Shown here one piece after another: positions 10,583 to 20,262 of a stretch of DNA of 64,000 bases. Below the pieces are notes generated by a model, which did no database searches, was not told the DNA's origin, and saw nothing but the letters and a program-made list of their open reading frames with translations. A program made the translations under genes and the position numbers. How positions within the stretch are numbered: position 1 is the stretch's first letter; each line of letters starts with the position of its first letter. Source of the DNA: an uncultured Lachnospiraceae bacterium (GTDB taxonomy: Bacteria; Bacillota; Clostridia; Lachnospirales; Lachnospiraceae). The stretch lies in assembly GCA_900317915.1 (NCBI GenBank), contig ONIO01000001.1:248001-312000 (forward strand), in the 5' to 3' direction.

Positions 10583-11323
10583 TTACGCTTCGTCTGGCTC
10601 ATCCCAGTTATGATATACATTCTGTACATCGTCATCCTCATCTAAGAGATCTAAGATACGACGGATGCACTTAATATCCTCTTCATCAGACAGGCTAACA
10701 CGAGTCTGAGGAAGCATAGTAACTTCTGCCTCAGCCATAACGATGCCTTCCTTCTCTAATGCTTCACGAACTACAGAAAAGTCCTCTGGAGCAGTAAGTA
10801 CTTCGAAGCCATCTTCTGTCTCAGCGAAATCATCTGCGCCAGCATCTAATGCAATCATCATCAGATCATCGCCTGCCATATCGCAGTCTTCCTTAGAGAT
10901 CAGAATCTGACCCTTCTGATCAAACATATAGGATACACAACCCTGTGTACCAATGCTTCCATGTCCCTTTGTAAATGCGTTACGAACATTAGAAGCTGTA
11001 CGGTTACGGTTATCTGTAAGACACTCTACAATAATTGCAGTTCCGCCAGGACCATATCCCTCATAGGTTACAGTTTCATAGTTAACGGCGTTTGCATCAC
11101 CAGCAGCCTTCTTAATACCACGCTCAATGGTATCGTTTGGCATATTTGCTGCCTTAGCCTTAGCAATAACATCACGAAGCTTGGAGTTATTGTTAGGGTC
11201 TGGTCCGCCCTCTTTAACTGCAACTGCAATCAGACGGCCAATAATAGTAAAGGACTTACCCTTTGCAGCGTCGTTCTTTTCCTTCTTGTGCTTAATGTTT
11301 GCAAATTTTGAATGTCCTGACAT
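10583..11323 (-). CDS. yebC: YebC/PmpR-family protein
   Basis: 246 residues, full length. It opens with the family signature [14 protein letters not shown] and contains GYGPGG and [10 protein letters not shown] stretches. The family was described as transcriptional regulators, and members are now also linked to translation of proline-rich stretches (family knowledge); which role applies here cannot be decided from sequence. The C-terminus is acidic. It lies 77 bases downstream of the CBS-domain gene, with a short hairpin between them. Confidence 0.93.
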   Translation of the reverse strand: MSGHSKFANIKHKKEKNDAAKGKSFTIIGRLIAVAVKEGGPDPNNNSKLRDVIAKAKAANMPNDTIERGIKKAAGDANAVNYETVTYEGYGPGGTAIIVECLTDNRNRTASNVRNAFTKGHGSIGTQGCVSYMFDQKGQILISKEDCDMAGDDLMMIALDAGADDFAETEDGFEVLTAPEDFSVVREALEKEGIVMAEAEVTMLPQTRVSLSDEEDIKCIRRILDLLDEDDDVQNVYHNWDEPDEA

Positions 11324-11379
11324 GTTTCTAATACCTTTCTAACATTTATATGCTTAAATTCTAGCATTTTTATATATGT

Positions 11380-11395
11380 GCTTCAAGATTGAAGC
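11380..11395 (-). other. Small hairpin after the CBS-domain gene
   Basis: GCTTCAA / TTGAAGC with a two-base centre, five bases after the stop codon. No T-run follows on the minus strand, so it is at best a weak terminator or an mRNA-end hairpin. Confidence 0.4.
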
Positions 11396-11400
11396 AGGGT

Positions 11401-12714
11401 TTACATTTCTCTAGAATCGTCCTCTAATGAGGTTACTTCTTGATTAGGCTCTTCCTGGGTAACCAAAACCTCAGAAATCATACGATTATGTACCCCTAAG
11501 ACGTGAAAGACATAGCCATCGGAATGAATGGTAAAAGTCTCATTCTCCTCTGGGATACGTCCGATTCGATTAATCAAGAATCCGTTCAGGGTTTCAATAT
11601 CCTCCATCTGAAGGTTGGAATGCAAAATCTCATTCACTTCCTCTAGCGGGGTCTTTCCTTCCATTCGGAACTCATCCTTGCGGATTTTCTGAACCGTCTT
11701 TGGATCATTATCATGTTCATCCTGGATATTACCTACAATCTCTTCGATAATATCCTCCATAGAAACCAGACCGCTGGTCTGTCCATACTCATCTACAACA
11801 ATTGCCATATGCATTTTTAATAGCTTCATAGTTGTAAGAAGGGTATAAATCCCATGGGTCTCTGGAACTGTCTCTGCAGGGCGAAGTAAGTCATCCATGT
11901 CCCGAAGCTTTTCGTGGAAACGATTGGTATCCATGGTGAGATCTAGAATATCCTTGATATGGATAATACCAATAATATTATCCAGAGAATCCAGATACAC
12001 AGGTAATCTGGAATATGGGCAAGACTGGAAGCGAAGAATCGCCTGATGCAAGTCCATATTTCCATCCAAGGATTCGATATCATTTCGATGAATCATAATG
12101 TCTTTTACACATTTATCATCTAATTCAAAAACATTCTGAACCATCTGGGCCTCAGAGGGAAGAATCGCTCCTGTTTCATTGCCTTCGCTTACCATGGTAA
12201 GAATCTCTTCTTCCGTTACCTCATCGATATTATTCTTTTGCTTTCCAACAAAGAGAATCGCTAAGATATATGCCAAGCGATCACTTAGGAAAAAGCATGG
12301 AAATAAAATAAGATGCACCAAGCGAAAGATCCAGGCAAAGTATCTCACTCCAGCAAGGGGACGGACAGTAAATACATAGTATGGCAAATAGATTGCTATA
12401 CAAAGATAAACCAGAAATATAGCCACAAGGAATAAGCATACAAAGCCTATGCCATCTAGATACTTGGAGAGAATAAAGGCTCCAAAAATCTGAGAAAGAA
12501 CTCCATTTACCAGGGTTAACATGAGATAGATACGTTTCGTCTTCTCTGTGTTTTGATGATAACTCTCAACAAGGGAACCGCGTCGCTTTTCCTGATCCAT
12601 AAAATCCCGGTATACATTTTCTGGTAATTCAATCACAGAAAAATAGAATGCAGAGCAAAAAATGGTTATGAAATTAAGAATTATTATGGCTGAAACTATA
12701 AGAATACCCATCAT
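11401..12714 (-). CDS. Hemolysin-C/CorC-type membrane protein with DUF21 and CBS domains
   Basis: 437 residues. Four hydrophobic segments (about 3-22, 65-85, 90-115 and 130-155) form a DUF21-like membrane part. A paired CBS module follows (about 200-320), including MIHRNDIESL and VVDEYGQTSGLVSMEDI, then a C-terminal CorC/HlyC transporter-associated domain. Family members are implicated in Mg2+ or Co2+ efflux; substrate is unknown here. Its ATG overlaps the alr stop by four bases (ATGA), so translation is probably coupled to alr. Confidence 0.88.
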   Translation of the reverse strand: MMGILIVSAIIILNFITIFCSAFYFSVIELPENVYRDFMDQEKRRGSLVESYHQNTEKTKRIYLMLTLVNGVLSQIFGAFILSKYLDGIGFVCLFLVAIFLVYLCIAIYLPYYVFTVRPLAGVRYFAWIFRLVHLILFPCFFLSDRLAYILAILFVGKQKNNIDEVTEEEILTMVSEGNETGAILPSEAQMVQNVFELDDKCVKDIMIHRNDIESLDGNMDLHQAILRFQSCPYSRLPVYLDSLDNIIGIIHIKDILDLTMDTNRFHEKLRDMDDLLRPAETVPETHGIYTLLTTMKLLKMHMAIVVDEYGQTSGLVSMEDIIEEIVGNIQDEHDNDPKTVQKIRKDEFRMEGKTPLEEVNEILHSNLQMEDIETLNGFLINRIGRIPEENETFTIHSDGYVFHVLGVHNRMISEVLVTQEEPNQEVTSLEDDSREM

Positions 12715-13871
12715 TCAAAATAATGCTTTCTTGAAACTTCTCTACCATTCTGATAATAAATTCGTGGAATACGATTACCTAGGTCACAGGCAAACTCGTA
12801 ATTGAATCTACCGGATAAATCACCTAGCTCCTCAAGTGTAATCTCACGATCCTGATCTCTTCCTACAAGAGTGACCTTATCAAGCATCTTGGCCTCTGGA
12901 ATAGATGTGATATCTACCATGAGCTGATCCATGCAAACACGACCAAGGATTGGCGCCTTCTTGCCATGGATTAACACATAACCGCAATTGGACAGACCCC
13001 TTGAATAGCCATCCCCATAGCCAACAGGAATGGTTGCTACTCGTAAATCATCCTCTGTAACAAAAGTTCCGCCATAACTAATTGGACGTCCAGCAGGAAG
13101 TTCCTTGATATGAACGATTCGACTGTAAAGTGATAGTGCAGGCTTTAAATCAAAGGAATGGTCCATCTCCTCAGAAGGCCAAAGACCATACATGGTAATT
13201 CCAGCACGGACCATCTCAAAGTCAGCCTCTGGAAACTCTAAAATAGCCGCACTATTTGCTGCATGGTGAATGGGAAATGTAACCCCTACATCCTCTAAAG
13301 CCCGAATCATCTGGCGAAACAGTTCTAACTGCTCTCTCGCCCATGTCTTATCTGCTTCATCGGAGCGTGAAAAGTGGGTAAATATACCTTCGAAAGTGAG
13401 ATTCGGTAACTGGGAAATCTTCTGAATACACTCTACAGATTCACGATCCACCTGAAATCCAATTCGGCCCATTCCCGTATCAATCTTAATATGAACCGGA
13501 GCCACTTTATTTAATCGCACTGCTGTATCTGAAAAAGCCTTTGCCATATCATAGCGAAAAATAGTTGGTCGGATGTCATTCAGAATCATCTCTTCATAGG
13601 ATTCTGAAAAGGTATAGCCAAGTATCAAAATTGGCTTCTTTATACCATTCTCTCTTAATTCCATTGCTTCATCTACTGTGGCTGCAGCATATCCAAAGAT
13701 ATAATCTACCTTCTCTAATACCTTAGCGATTTCCACAGCACCATGACCATAGGCATCCGTTTTAACGACAGCCATAATCTTCGTATCCTGTGGGATATTG
13801 GATCGCATTGCATTCAAGTTATCAAGTATATTGTCTAGATTAATTTCAGCCCAGACACGGTTATAGTCCAT
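12711..13871 (-). CDS. alr: Alanine racemase
   Basis: 386 residues, full length. A fold-type III PLP enzyme that makes D-alanine for peptidoglycan. The PLP lysine is K37 (AVVKTDAYGHG) and the second catalytic base is Y266 (ISYGGTF). The GYGDGYSRG stretch is also typical. ATG 13871 has AAGGAG nine bases upstream. It lies 48 bases after the NAD(P)HX repair gene and overlaps the CBS-domain gene, giving the order nnr-alr-CBS. Confidence 0.96.
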   Translation of the reverse strand: MDYNRVWAEINLDNILDNLNAMRSNIPQDTKIMAVVKTDAYGHGAVEIAKVLEKVDYIFGYAAATVDEAMELRENGIKKPILILGYTFSESYEEMILNDIRPTIFRYDMAKAFSDTAVRLNKVAPVHIKIDTGMGRIGFQVDRESVECIQKISQLPNLTFEGIFTHFSRSDEADKTWAREQLELFRQMIRALEDVGVTFPIHHAANSAAILEFPEADFEMVRAGITMYGLWPSEEMDHSFDLKPALSLYSRIVHIKELPAGRPISYGGTFVTEDDLRVATIPVGYGDGYSRGLSNCGYVLIHGKKAPILGRVCMDQLMVDITSIPEAKMLDKVTLVGRDQDREITLEELGDLSGRFNYEFACDLGNRIPRIYYQNGREVSRKHYFE

Positions 13872-13919
13872 TACGAAACTCCTTTGTAATTCCTATGTTT
13901 CTCAAAATTTAACATTTTA

Positions 13920-15404
13920 TTATAGTAGCACTTTAGGAATGTAGTCAAGGATATCATCTGGTCTAAGGGAATACACTGAGGTATCCCTCACGGCTAGATC
14001 TCCTGCTTTTCCATGTAAATATACAGAAAGAGGTGCTGCCACTTCTGAATTCACATGTTGGGCCATAAATCCTGCGATCATGCCAGCCAATACATCTCCA
14101 GAGCCACCAACGCTCATTCCATTATTTCCAGTTAGGTTTAGATAGGTATTACCATAGGGAACACTTGTTACACAAGTTGCATTCTTTAATACAACAGTGG
14201 CTTGATAATCCCTAGAGAACTCTTCTGCCAAGGGGATCATATGCTCTAAAACATAGGAATTAGAGACCTTCCTTAAACGGGCCATCTCTGCAATATGAGG
14301 GGTGACTACGATTCCCATATGAGGCTTTAAAAGTCTCATTGGATTCTTGGAAAGGATGTTTAATCCGTCAGCATCTAAAATCAAAGGCACCTGGACATTA
14401 TCAAAAATATAATCAAATATCTTTTCGGATAAGGTACCTACTCCAAGACCTGGCCCCATTAATACCACATCTGCCCATTCCAAATCCGCCTTTATATTAT
14501 CCTCTATCAGCTTACTGCCGTAGGTATCAATTAAAGCTTCTGGCAATTTGCTCTGAATGATTTCACGATTTCTCTCATCTGTTAATACTTTTACCAGACC
14601 GGCGCCGCAAAGATATGCTGCCTTGGCAGAAAAATAAGCTGCACCTGCCATCTGATAGGAACCAGCCACCACAAGAACATGTCCATAGGATCCCTTATTA
14701 CTTCCAGCAAAACGACGCGGAAGCATAGCGCTAATATCGATATCTTCTAAAACCCTACAGCCAGTTTTCTCTACACTGTCTAGCTTCTGAATTCCAACAT
14801 CACGAAGGATTATTTCTCCTGCATATTCACGGCCTGGATAGAGAAGAAGTCCTGTCTTCTCATAGGCAAATGTCACGGTGTAATCGCATCGCACGGCAGT
14901 TCCCATAACATGACCATCTAAAGAAGAGATACCACTTGGGATATCTACGCCAAATCGAAGTCCCGAAAATTCATTAAACTTTTCGATGATTGCCGCAGCA
15001 TCTCCTTCAACCATGCGGGATAAGCCTGTGCCAAAAGCACCATCGATCAAAACATCACAATCCTTTAAGTCTTCGATTTCATTGGTAAAAGTAACATGAC
15101 ATTTTTCTGCAATGAGATACTGTCTCTTTGCTTCATTTTTAAGGTTCATGGGATTACTTAAGTAATACACTCTTGTCTCCACCCCACGCAGGGCAAAAAG
15201 ACGAGCAGCCAGGACACCATCTCCACCATTATTTCCTGAGCCAGCTAAGACACCAACCCTTTTCGGACTAGGTACTACCCTAAGAATCTCTTCAAAGAGG
15301 CTAGATCCAGCACGTTCCATAAGAGACGCACTTGGAATACCAATTTCCTCAATCATGTAACGATCGATTTCTTGCATTTCCTTACCGGTATACACATTCC
15401 TCAT
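13920..15404 (-). CDS. nnr: Bifunctional NAD(P)HX epimerase / dehydratase
   Basis: 494 residues, a fusion of two repair enzymes. The N-terminal YjeF-type epimerase (about 1-215) carries GNNGGDG. The C-terminal ribokinase-like ADP-dependent dehydratase (about 225-494) carries GGSGDVLAGMI. Together they restore NADH or NADPH from the damaged hydrate NAD(P)HX. Both catalytic halves look intact. GAGG lies seven bases before ATG 15404. It stands just upstream of alr. Confidence 0.94.
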   Translation of the reverse strand: MRNVYTGKEMQEIDRYMIEEIGIPSASLMERAGSSLFEEILRVVPSPKRVGVLAGSGNNGGDGVLAARLFALRGVETRVYYLSNPMNLKNEAKRQYLIAEKCHVTFTNEIEDLKDCDVLIDGAFGTGLSRMVEGDAAAIIEKFNEFSGLRFGVDIPSGISSLDGHVMGTAVRCDYTVTFAYEKTGLLLYPGREYAGEIILRDVGIQKLDSVEKTGCRVLEDIDISAMLPRRFAGSNKGSYGHVLVVAGSYQMAGAAYFSAKAAYLCGAGLVKVLTDERNREIIQSKLPEALIDTYGSKLIEDNIKADLEWADVVLMGPGLGVGTLSEKIFDYIFDNVQVPLILDADGLNILSKNPMRLLKPHMGIVVTPHIAEMARLRKVSNSYVLEHMIPLAEEFSRDYQATVVLKNATCVTSVPYGNTYLNLTGNNGMSVGGSGDVLAGMIAGFMAQHVNSEVAAPLSVYLHGKAGDLAVRDTSVYSLRPDDILDYIPKVLL

Positions 15405-15456
15405 AATTGATCCTCAATTCCAGTTCGAATTTATTCAACAATTGATCACTTTTAAT

Positions 15457-15490
15457 ACAAAAGATACCTTGCCACATGGTAAGGTATCTT
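15457..15490 (-). terminator. Terminator-like hairpin after the rex companion gene
   Basis: Arms AAGATACCTT and AAGGTATCTT (15461-15470 and 15481-15490) with further pairing inside. Four T residues follow on the minus strand. It ends the rex operon ahead of nnr. Confidence 0.7.
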
Positions 15491-15505
15491 CCTACATCGT
15501 ATGTA

Positions 15506-16270
15506 TTAGTTATTCTCCTTGGTAGAAAAATTCTCCATCGGGCGATCCGTTTGTTCCTCATGAGATGGCAACAATTCTGGGTCCTTTAAATCCGATGGTT
15601 TCTCACCTTCCGCCTTCATGATTTTCTGATTCTCATCCTTAGGAGGTGTCATGACCATACGGCCTTCCCCACCCTGGATATCTTCGTATCGCACATCAAA
15701 GAGAGTCATCACATCTCTTCCAAATACGTCATGCATGTAAGAGTAGATTTCCTTATTATTGATGATACGATTTTGCTTTCGAATAATATTCTTCTTCAGT
15801 TCTACACGGAATTCATCAATCCACTGGGAAATCTTTTCTTCTTCCTCTTGATTAATCCGAATACGGCTGTAGCAAAAGCTCATGGTTAATAGCATGAGCT
15901 TCTTATTCTCTTTTTGTAATTCCCGTGGTAGTTCTAAGAGTTCATCCTCAATCTCAGCAATTTTCTCATTGGCTTCATTAATGAGACGCGTGTCATCTGA
16001 CATGGCCTTATCTGTATCCTGTGGTCCCTCAGCTGAATCGTCCATATTTTGAACAATATTAGACATTAAGTCAGCCTTCACCCTTTTCAATTTGATCAGG
16101 TCACTATTTAACTGTCCTTGTTTACTTAAAATATCACGGACAATCTGTTCTTGAAGCTGTACTTCTGCTGGCTTACCAGTCAGTGCAAATAATCGATGCC
16201 ATTTTTGGTCTAGAACAAGAACAGGCACATTGACTCGACTAACTGCATCGCGAAATCCTTCCTCATCCAT
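15506..16270 (-). CDS. Uncharacterised acidic coiled-coil protein downstream of rex
   Basis: 254 residues with no domain I can name. It is charged and largely helical. Heptad-like stretches run at about 35-65 and 85-160, and the last 60 residues are proline/glutamate-rich and likely disordered. There is no signal peptide and no membrane segment. Motif-like stretches are LDQKWHRLF near the start and YSYMHDVFGRDVM near residue 180. It starts 10 bases after the rex stop with GAGG upstream, so it is almost certainly co-transcribed with rex. I recall similar proteins beside rex in Lachnospiraceae, but no function. Confidence 0.75.
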   Translation of the reverse strand: MDEEGFRDAVSRVNVPVLVLDQKWHRLFALTGKPAEVQLQEQIVRDILSKQGQLNSDLIKLKRVKADLMSNIVQNMDDSAEGPQDTDKAMSDDTRLINEANEKIAEIEDELLELPRELQKENKKLMLLTMSFCYSRIRINQEEEEKISQWIDEFRVELKKNIIRKQNRIINNKEIYSYMHDVFGRDVMTLFDVRYEDIQGGEGRMVMTPPKDENQKIMKAEGEKPSDLKDPELLPSHEEQTDRPMENFSTKENN

Positions 16271-16280
16271 GCTTCATACC

Positions 16281-16907
16281 TCATTTTTTCTGCATGATAT
16301 TATAGGATAACTGCATAAGAGAATCAGACAGATGAACATTCTGAACAGTTACGTCCTCAGGTACATCTAAATCCACCAGGGCAAAGTTCCAAATGGACTT
16401 GATTCCCAAGTCAATCACCATCTCAGCAGCCTGGGTCGCATTCGCTCTTGGTAGGGTCAATGCAGCGATATCCACCTGATGAGTCTTCACAAATTCAGGC
16501 AGTTCATCCATCATAGATACAGGGATATCACGAATCATCTTACCCTTTAAGTCTGGATTAACATCGAAGAAACCAACCATCTTAAATCCCAAATTATCAA
16601 AATGCATATAGCGAGAAATCGCCTGGCCTAAGTTACCCATACCAATAACAATAATATTATGTGTATGGTCTAAGCCAAGAATCTTACCAATCTCATCATG
16701 AAGATATTGAACATTATAGCCATAGCCCTGCTGTCCAAATCCGCCGAAATTATTAAGATCCTGGCGAATCTGAGATGCGGTAATATGCATTGCATTCGAC
16801 AAGTCACCAGAGGAAATACGATCAACTCCTCTCTCCAGTAATTCATCTAAGTATCGATAATATCGTGGTAATCTACGAATAACCGCATTGGAAATACCCT
16901 TTGCCAT
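16281..16907 (-). CDS. rex: Redox-sensing transcriptional repressor Rex
   Basis: 208 residues, normal length. An N-terminal winged helix (SSGDLSNAMHITASQIRQDL) recognises operators. A Rossmann domain (IIVIGMGNLGQAI, about 85-97) senses the NADH/NAD+ ratio. The C-terminal swapped helix is present. In anaerobic Firmicutes Rex represses fermentation and NADH-reoxidation genes when NAD+ is high. ATG 16907 is preceded by GAGGAG. A candidate Rex operator and promoter lie just upstream, consistent with autoregulation. Confidence 0.96.
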   Translation of the reverse strand: MAKGISNAVIRRLPRYYRYLDELLERGVDRISSGDLSNAMHITASQIRQDLNNFGGFGQQGYGYNVQYLHDEIGKILGLDHTHNIIVIGMGNLGQAISRYMHFDNLGFKMVGFFDVNPDLKGKMIRDIPVSMMDELPEFVKTHQVDIAALTLPRANATQAAEMVIDLGIKSIWNFALVDLDVPEDVTVQNVHLSDSLMQLSYNIMQKK

Positions 16908-16940
16908 TTTTTCTGCTCCTCTATTTGAAAAAGAAAAAGT

Positions 16941-16958
16941 TCGTTAAAAAATAAACAT
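16941..16958. promoter_or_regulatory. Candidate Rex operator upstream of rex
   Basis: The 18 bases TCGTTAA-AAAA-TAAACAT match the clostridial Rex consensus TTGTTAA-N4-TTAACAA at 11 of 14 defined positions with exact spacing. It lies just downstream of the predicted transcription start of rex, a suitable place for repression. The match is imperfect and unverified. Confidence 0.45.
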
Positions 16959-16967
16959 TCTAACTTT

Positions 16968-16996
16968 ATCTTAGTTTTAATTTGGGTAATTGTCAA
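16968..16996 (-). promoter_or_regulatory. Sigma-A promoter for rex
   Basis: The -35 box is TTGACA (16991-16996), the spacer is 17 bases and the -10 box is TAAGAT (16968-16973). The predicted start is near 16961, about 54 bases before the rex ATG. Confidence 0.65.
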
Positions 16997-17027
16997 CAAA
17001 TGTATATGAACAAAATTAGATACGGAA

Positions 17028-18992
17028 TCACTCTGGAAGGCTCTCTAATTCCATTGATAAATCTTCCCATTCATTGTAAATCTGGTCCAAGTTCGCCTGG
17101 ATTTTTTCTCTTTCAGCGGTCAATTCATTTAGCTTACTAGAATTCTTCTGGATCTCTGGATCCTCAAATTTTAAATCAATGACAGCGATCTTTTCTTCAA
17201 AGTCACTTATCTTCGTTTCAGCATCAGCTAGAGCCTTCTCAACCTTTTTTCGAGCCGCCTTACGTTTCTTCTGCTCTGCATAATCAATCACACCCTCACT
17301 CATCTGATTGGAAGAGGTAGAATCACTAGATAGTTTTCCATTATTTGAAGACACAGAAGTAGTCAAATTTGCATCCGCTAAGGCTGTTTTTTTCTCCATA
17401 TAGTAATCGTAATTACCTAGATATTCTATTAATCCATGGGCATTAATCTCAAGAATTCTCTGTGCCGTCTGATTGATAAAATATCGATCATGGGACACAT
17501 AGAGAATCGTTCCGGTATAAGCATTCAGAGCATCTTCAAGGATCTCTTTGGACTCCATATCCAAGTGGTTGGTAGGCTCGTCAAGGATAAGGAAGTTAGC
17601 CCCTGACAGCATAAGCTTTGCTAAGGACACACGACCTCTCTCTCCACCTGACAAGTCAGAAATCCGCTTAAATACATCATCTCCCTGAAAACGGAATGCT
17701 GCTAGGACGGAACGGACCTTGGTATTATCTAGATTCGGATATGCATTCTGCAATTCCTGGAATAAGGTATTGGACTCATCTAGATTCTGCTGTTCCTGGT
17801 CATAGTAACCAATCGTTACATTGCTTCCAATCTTCACAGTTCCAGCATCTGCCTTAGTTATGCCATTAATAATCTTAAGCATTGTAGTTTTACCGGTTCC
17901 ATTGTCACCTAGAATGGCAACTCGATCCTGTCTAGAGACATGGAAGGAAAGATGATCAAAAAGTCCGATTCCATCAAACCCCTTTGCCAGGTTATCCACG
18001 TCTAACACATCATTTCCAGAACGGGAATTCGGTTCAAGGTTAAGATTCATACCGCCTTCGATGACCACTGGCATTTCAACACGTTCCATTTTATCAAGAA
18101 CTTTCTTACGGCTCTCTGCACGCTTAATGGACTTTTCTCGGTTAAAGCTCTGTAATTTCTCAATAACAGCTTCCTGGTGTTCGATTTCCTTTTGCTGCTT
18201 ATCATATTCTCTCTGAAGGGTTACCAGTAAGTCTCTCCTCTGCTGCGTATAGGCCTTGTAATTACCTGTAAATAAATGAGCAGGATGCATAGATAAGTCC
18301 AGTGCATGATCGATGGTTCGATTTAAGAAGTATCGATCGTGGGCCACAATGATAACAGCTCCGCTATAATTTGCCAAGAATGTCTCTAACCATTCAATTG
18401 AGTGTAAGTCCAAATGGTTAATCGGCTCATCTAAAAGAAGTACATCTGGCTTCGATACAAGGAGTCGTCCCAAAGACACCCTGGTCTTCTGCCCGCCAGA
18501 CAGCATTGAAAAGGTCTTCTGAAAATCAGATTCTACAAATCCTAAGCCCTTTAATACACCTGCTACTTCACTGCGAAATACCAAGCCACCATCCTTTTCA
18601 AAATCTTCGCTTTTACGATGATAATTGACCAGCAACTGATCCAATGCATCCCCTGTCAGAGTCGCCATGGATGCCTCCATGTCTCTTAGTTCCTGCTCTC
18701 TTTGAATCAAATCCTCTCTCGCCGACAGGACAATATCATAGATTGTGCCAGTTCGATCAGTCTCCTGATACTGAGCCAAATAGCCTAACTTCTTACCACT
18801 AGCAAGTGTTACAGAGCCAGAATCCGGCTCTAATTCACCTACAATTGTCTTTAAAAGAGTTGACTTTCCTGTTCCATTGGAGCCTAAGATACCAAGTTTC
18901 TCTCGCTCCTCTAACTGGAAGGAAATATTATGAAAAATCACATCTGATCCAAAGGACTTGGTCAGTCCCGAACAGGTCAATACAAAAGCCAA
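17028..18992 (-). CDS. ABC-F family ATPase (duplicated ABC protein, no membrane domain)
   Basis: 654 residues with two ABC domains joined by a charged linker and a C-terminal coiled coil (about 570-650). Walker A motifs are GSNGTGKST (about 35-43) and GDNGTGKTT. Signature motifs are LSGGQKTRVSLG and LSGGERGRVSLA. The first Walker B reads LLLDEPINHLD, with isoleucine in place of the usual threonine; the second is the standard DEPTNHLD. ABC-F proteins act on ribosomes, not in transport. Length and coiled coil fit the YdiF/Uup-like housekeeping group more than drug-resistance types. It starts three bases after the icd stop. Confidence 0.9.
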   Translation of the reverse strand: MAFVLTCSGLTKSFGSDVIFHNISFQLEEREKLGILGSNGTGKSTLLKTIVGELEPDSGSVTLASGKKLGYLAQYQETDRTGTIYDIVLSAREDLIQREQELRDMEASMATLTGDALDQLLVNYHRKSEDFEKDGGLVFRSEVAGVLKGLGFVESDFQKTFSMLSGGQKTRVSLGRLLVSKPDVLLLDEPINHLDLHSIEWLETFLANYSGAVIIVAHDRYFLNRTIDHALDLSMHPAHLFTGNYKAYTQQRRDLLVTLQREYDKQQKEIEHQEAVIEKLQSFNREKSIKRAESRKKVLDKMERVEMPVVIEGGMNLNLEPNSRSGNDVLDVDNLAKGFDGIGLFDHLSFHVSRQDRVAILGDNGTGKTTMLKIINGITKADAGTVKIGSNVTIGYYDQEQQNLDESNTLFQELQNAYPNLDNTKVRSVLAAFRFQGDDVFKRISDLSGGERGRVSLAKLMLSGANFLILDEPTNHLDMESKEILEDALNAYTGTILYVSHDRYFINQTAQRILEINAHGLIEYLGNYDYYMEKKTALADANLTTSVSSNNGKLSSDSTSSNQMSEGVIDYAEQKKRKAARKKVEKALADAETKISDFEEKIAVIDLKFEDPEIQKNSSKLNELTAEREKIQANLDQIYNEWEDLSMELESLPE

Positions 18993-18995
18993 AGC

Positions 18996-20204
18996 TTATT
19001 CCTCACTATCTAATGTATTCTTAATCGCAAGAATAAATTCTTCACTATTTAAAACGATAGGGTTTTTAAGAGATGTAATACGAGCTAAGTCACCTGTCAT
19101 CTCACCCTTTTCAATGGTATCAATGGTTGCCTTCTCTAATCGATCCGCAAATTGAGATAACTCTGGAATCTGATCCAATTCGCCGCGCTTTCTCAAAGCA
19201 CCTGTCCATGCGAAAATTGTGGCAACGGAATTGGTGGATGTAGTCTCGCCTTTTAAGTACTTGTAGTAGTGTCTCTGTACAGTTCCATGTGCAGCCTCAT
19301 ACTCATAATAACCATTTGGAGAAACCAAAACCGAGGTCATCATTGCCAGAGAACCAAATGCACTAGACAGCATATCGCTCATGACATCACCATCATAGTT
19401 TTTACATGCCCAGATGAATCCACCTTCAGATTTCATGACACGGGCAACCGCATCATCGATTAAGGTATAAAAATATTCGATACCTGCAGCCTCAAAAAGT
19501 GGTTTATATTTCTCATCATACTTCTCCTGGAAGATGTCCTTAAAGGTATGATCATACTTCTTAGAAATCGTATCCTTAGTGGCAAACCATAGATCCTGCT
19601 TTTTTTCAAGCGCATATGTAAAGCAGCTGTCGGCAAAGGACTCAATGGAAGGAATCAGGTTGTGAAGGCCCTGCACCACACCAGCGCTATCAAAGTCATG
19701 AACCGTAACACGCTCCTCATGACCATCTGCGGCAGTATAGACCAATTCAACCTTACCAGGTCCTGGAATCTTCATCTCTACATCACGGTAGACATCACCA
19801 TAAGCATGACGTGCAATGGTGATTGGCTTCTTCCAGGTACGAACATTCGGCTCAATGCCCTTTACAATAATAGGTGCACGGAATACTGTTCCATCTAAGA
19901 TTGCACGAATTGTGCCATTTGGGCTCTTCCACATCTTCTTCAGATTGTATTCTTCTACACGAGCTGCATTTGGAGTAATAGTCGCACACTTAACTGCAAC
20001 GCCATACTTCTTCGTCGCATTTGCAGAATCGATGGTAACCTGATCATCTGTTTCATTTCTGTGCTCTAAGCCAAGGTCATAATACTCAGCCTTTAAGTCC
20101 ACATAAGGAAGTATAAGATGCTCTTTAATCATCCCCCAAAGGATTCGGGTCATCTCATCTCCATCCATCTCTACCAATGGAGTTTTCATCTGAATCTTTG
20201 CCAT
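18996..20204 (-). CDS. icd: Isocitrate dehydrogenase (NADP+)
   Basis: 402 residues, matching the subfamily that resembles eukaryotic cytosolic NADP-IDH (opening [20 protein letters not shown]). It converts isocitrate to 2-oxoglutarate, giving a precursor for glutamate. The substrate-loop region [16 protein letters not shown] is intact, as is [22 protein letters not shown] sequence in the NADP region. No other TCA gene is nearby. The ABC-F gene follows with a three-base gap and probably shares its transcript. Confidence 0.95.
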   Translation of the reverse strand: MAKIQMKTPLVEMDGDEMTRILWGMIKEHLILPYVDLKAEYYDLGLEHRNETDDQVTIDSANATKKYGVAVKCATITPNAARVEEYNLKKMWKSPNGTIRAILDGTVFRAPIIVKGIEPNVRTWKKPITIARHAYGDVYRDVEMKIPGPGKVELVYTAADGHEERVTVHDFDSAGVVQGLHNLIPSIESFADSCFTYALEKKQDLWFATKDTISKKYDHTFKDIFQEKYDEKYKPLFEAAGIEYFYTLIDDAVARVMKSEGGFIWACKNYDGDVMSDMLSSAFGSLAMMTSVLVSPNGYYEYEAAHGTVQRHYYKYLKGETTSTNSVATIFAWTGALRKRGELDQIPELSQFADRLEKATIDTIEKGEMTGDLARITSLKNPIVLNSEEFILAIKNTLDSEE

Positions 20205-20262
20205 TTTTCATACCTCTTTCTAATCTTTTTTCTTTCCTTAATATTGTTAAGATTATCGAACA

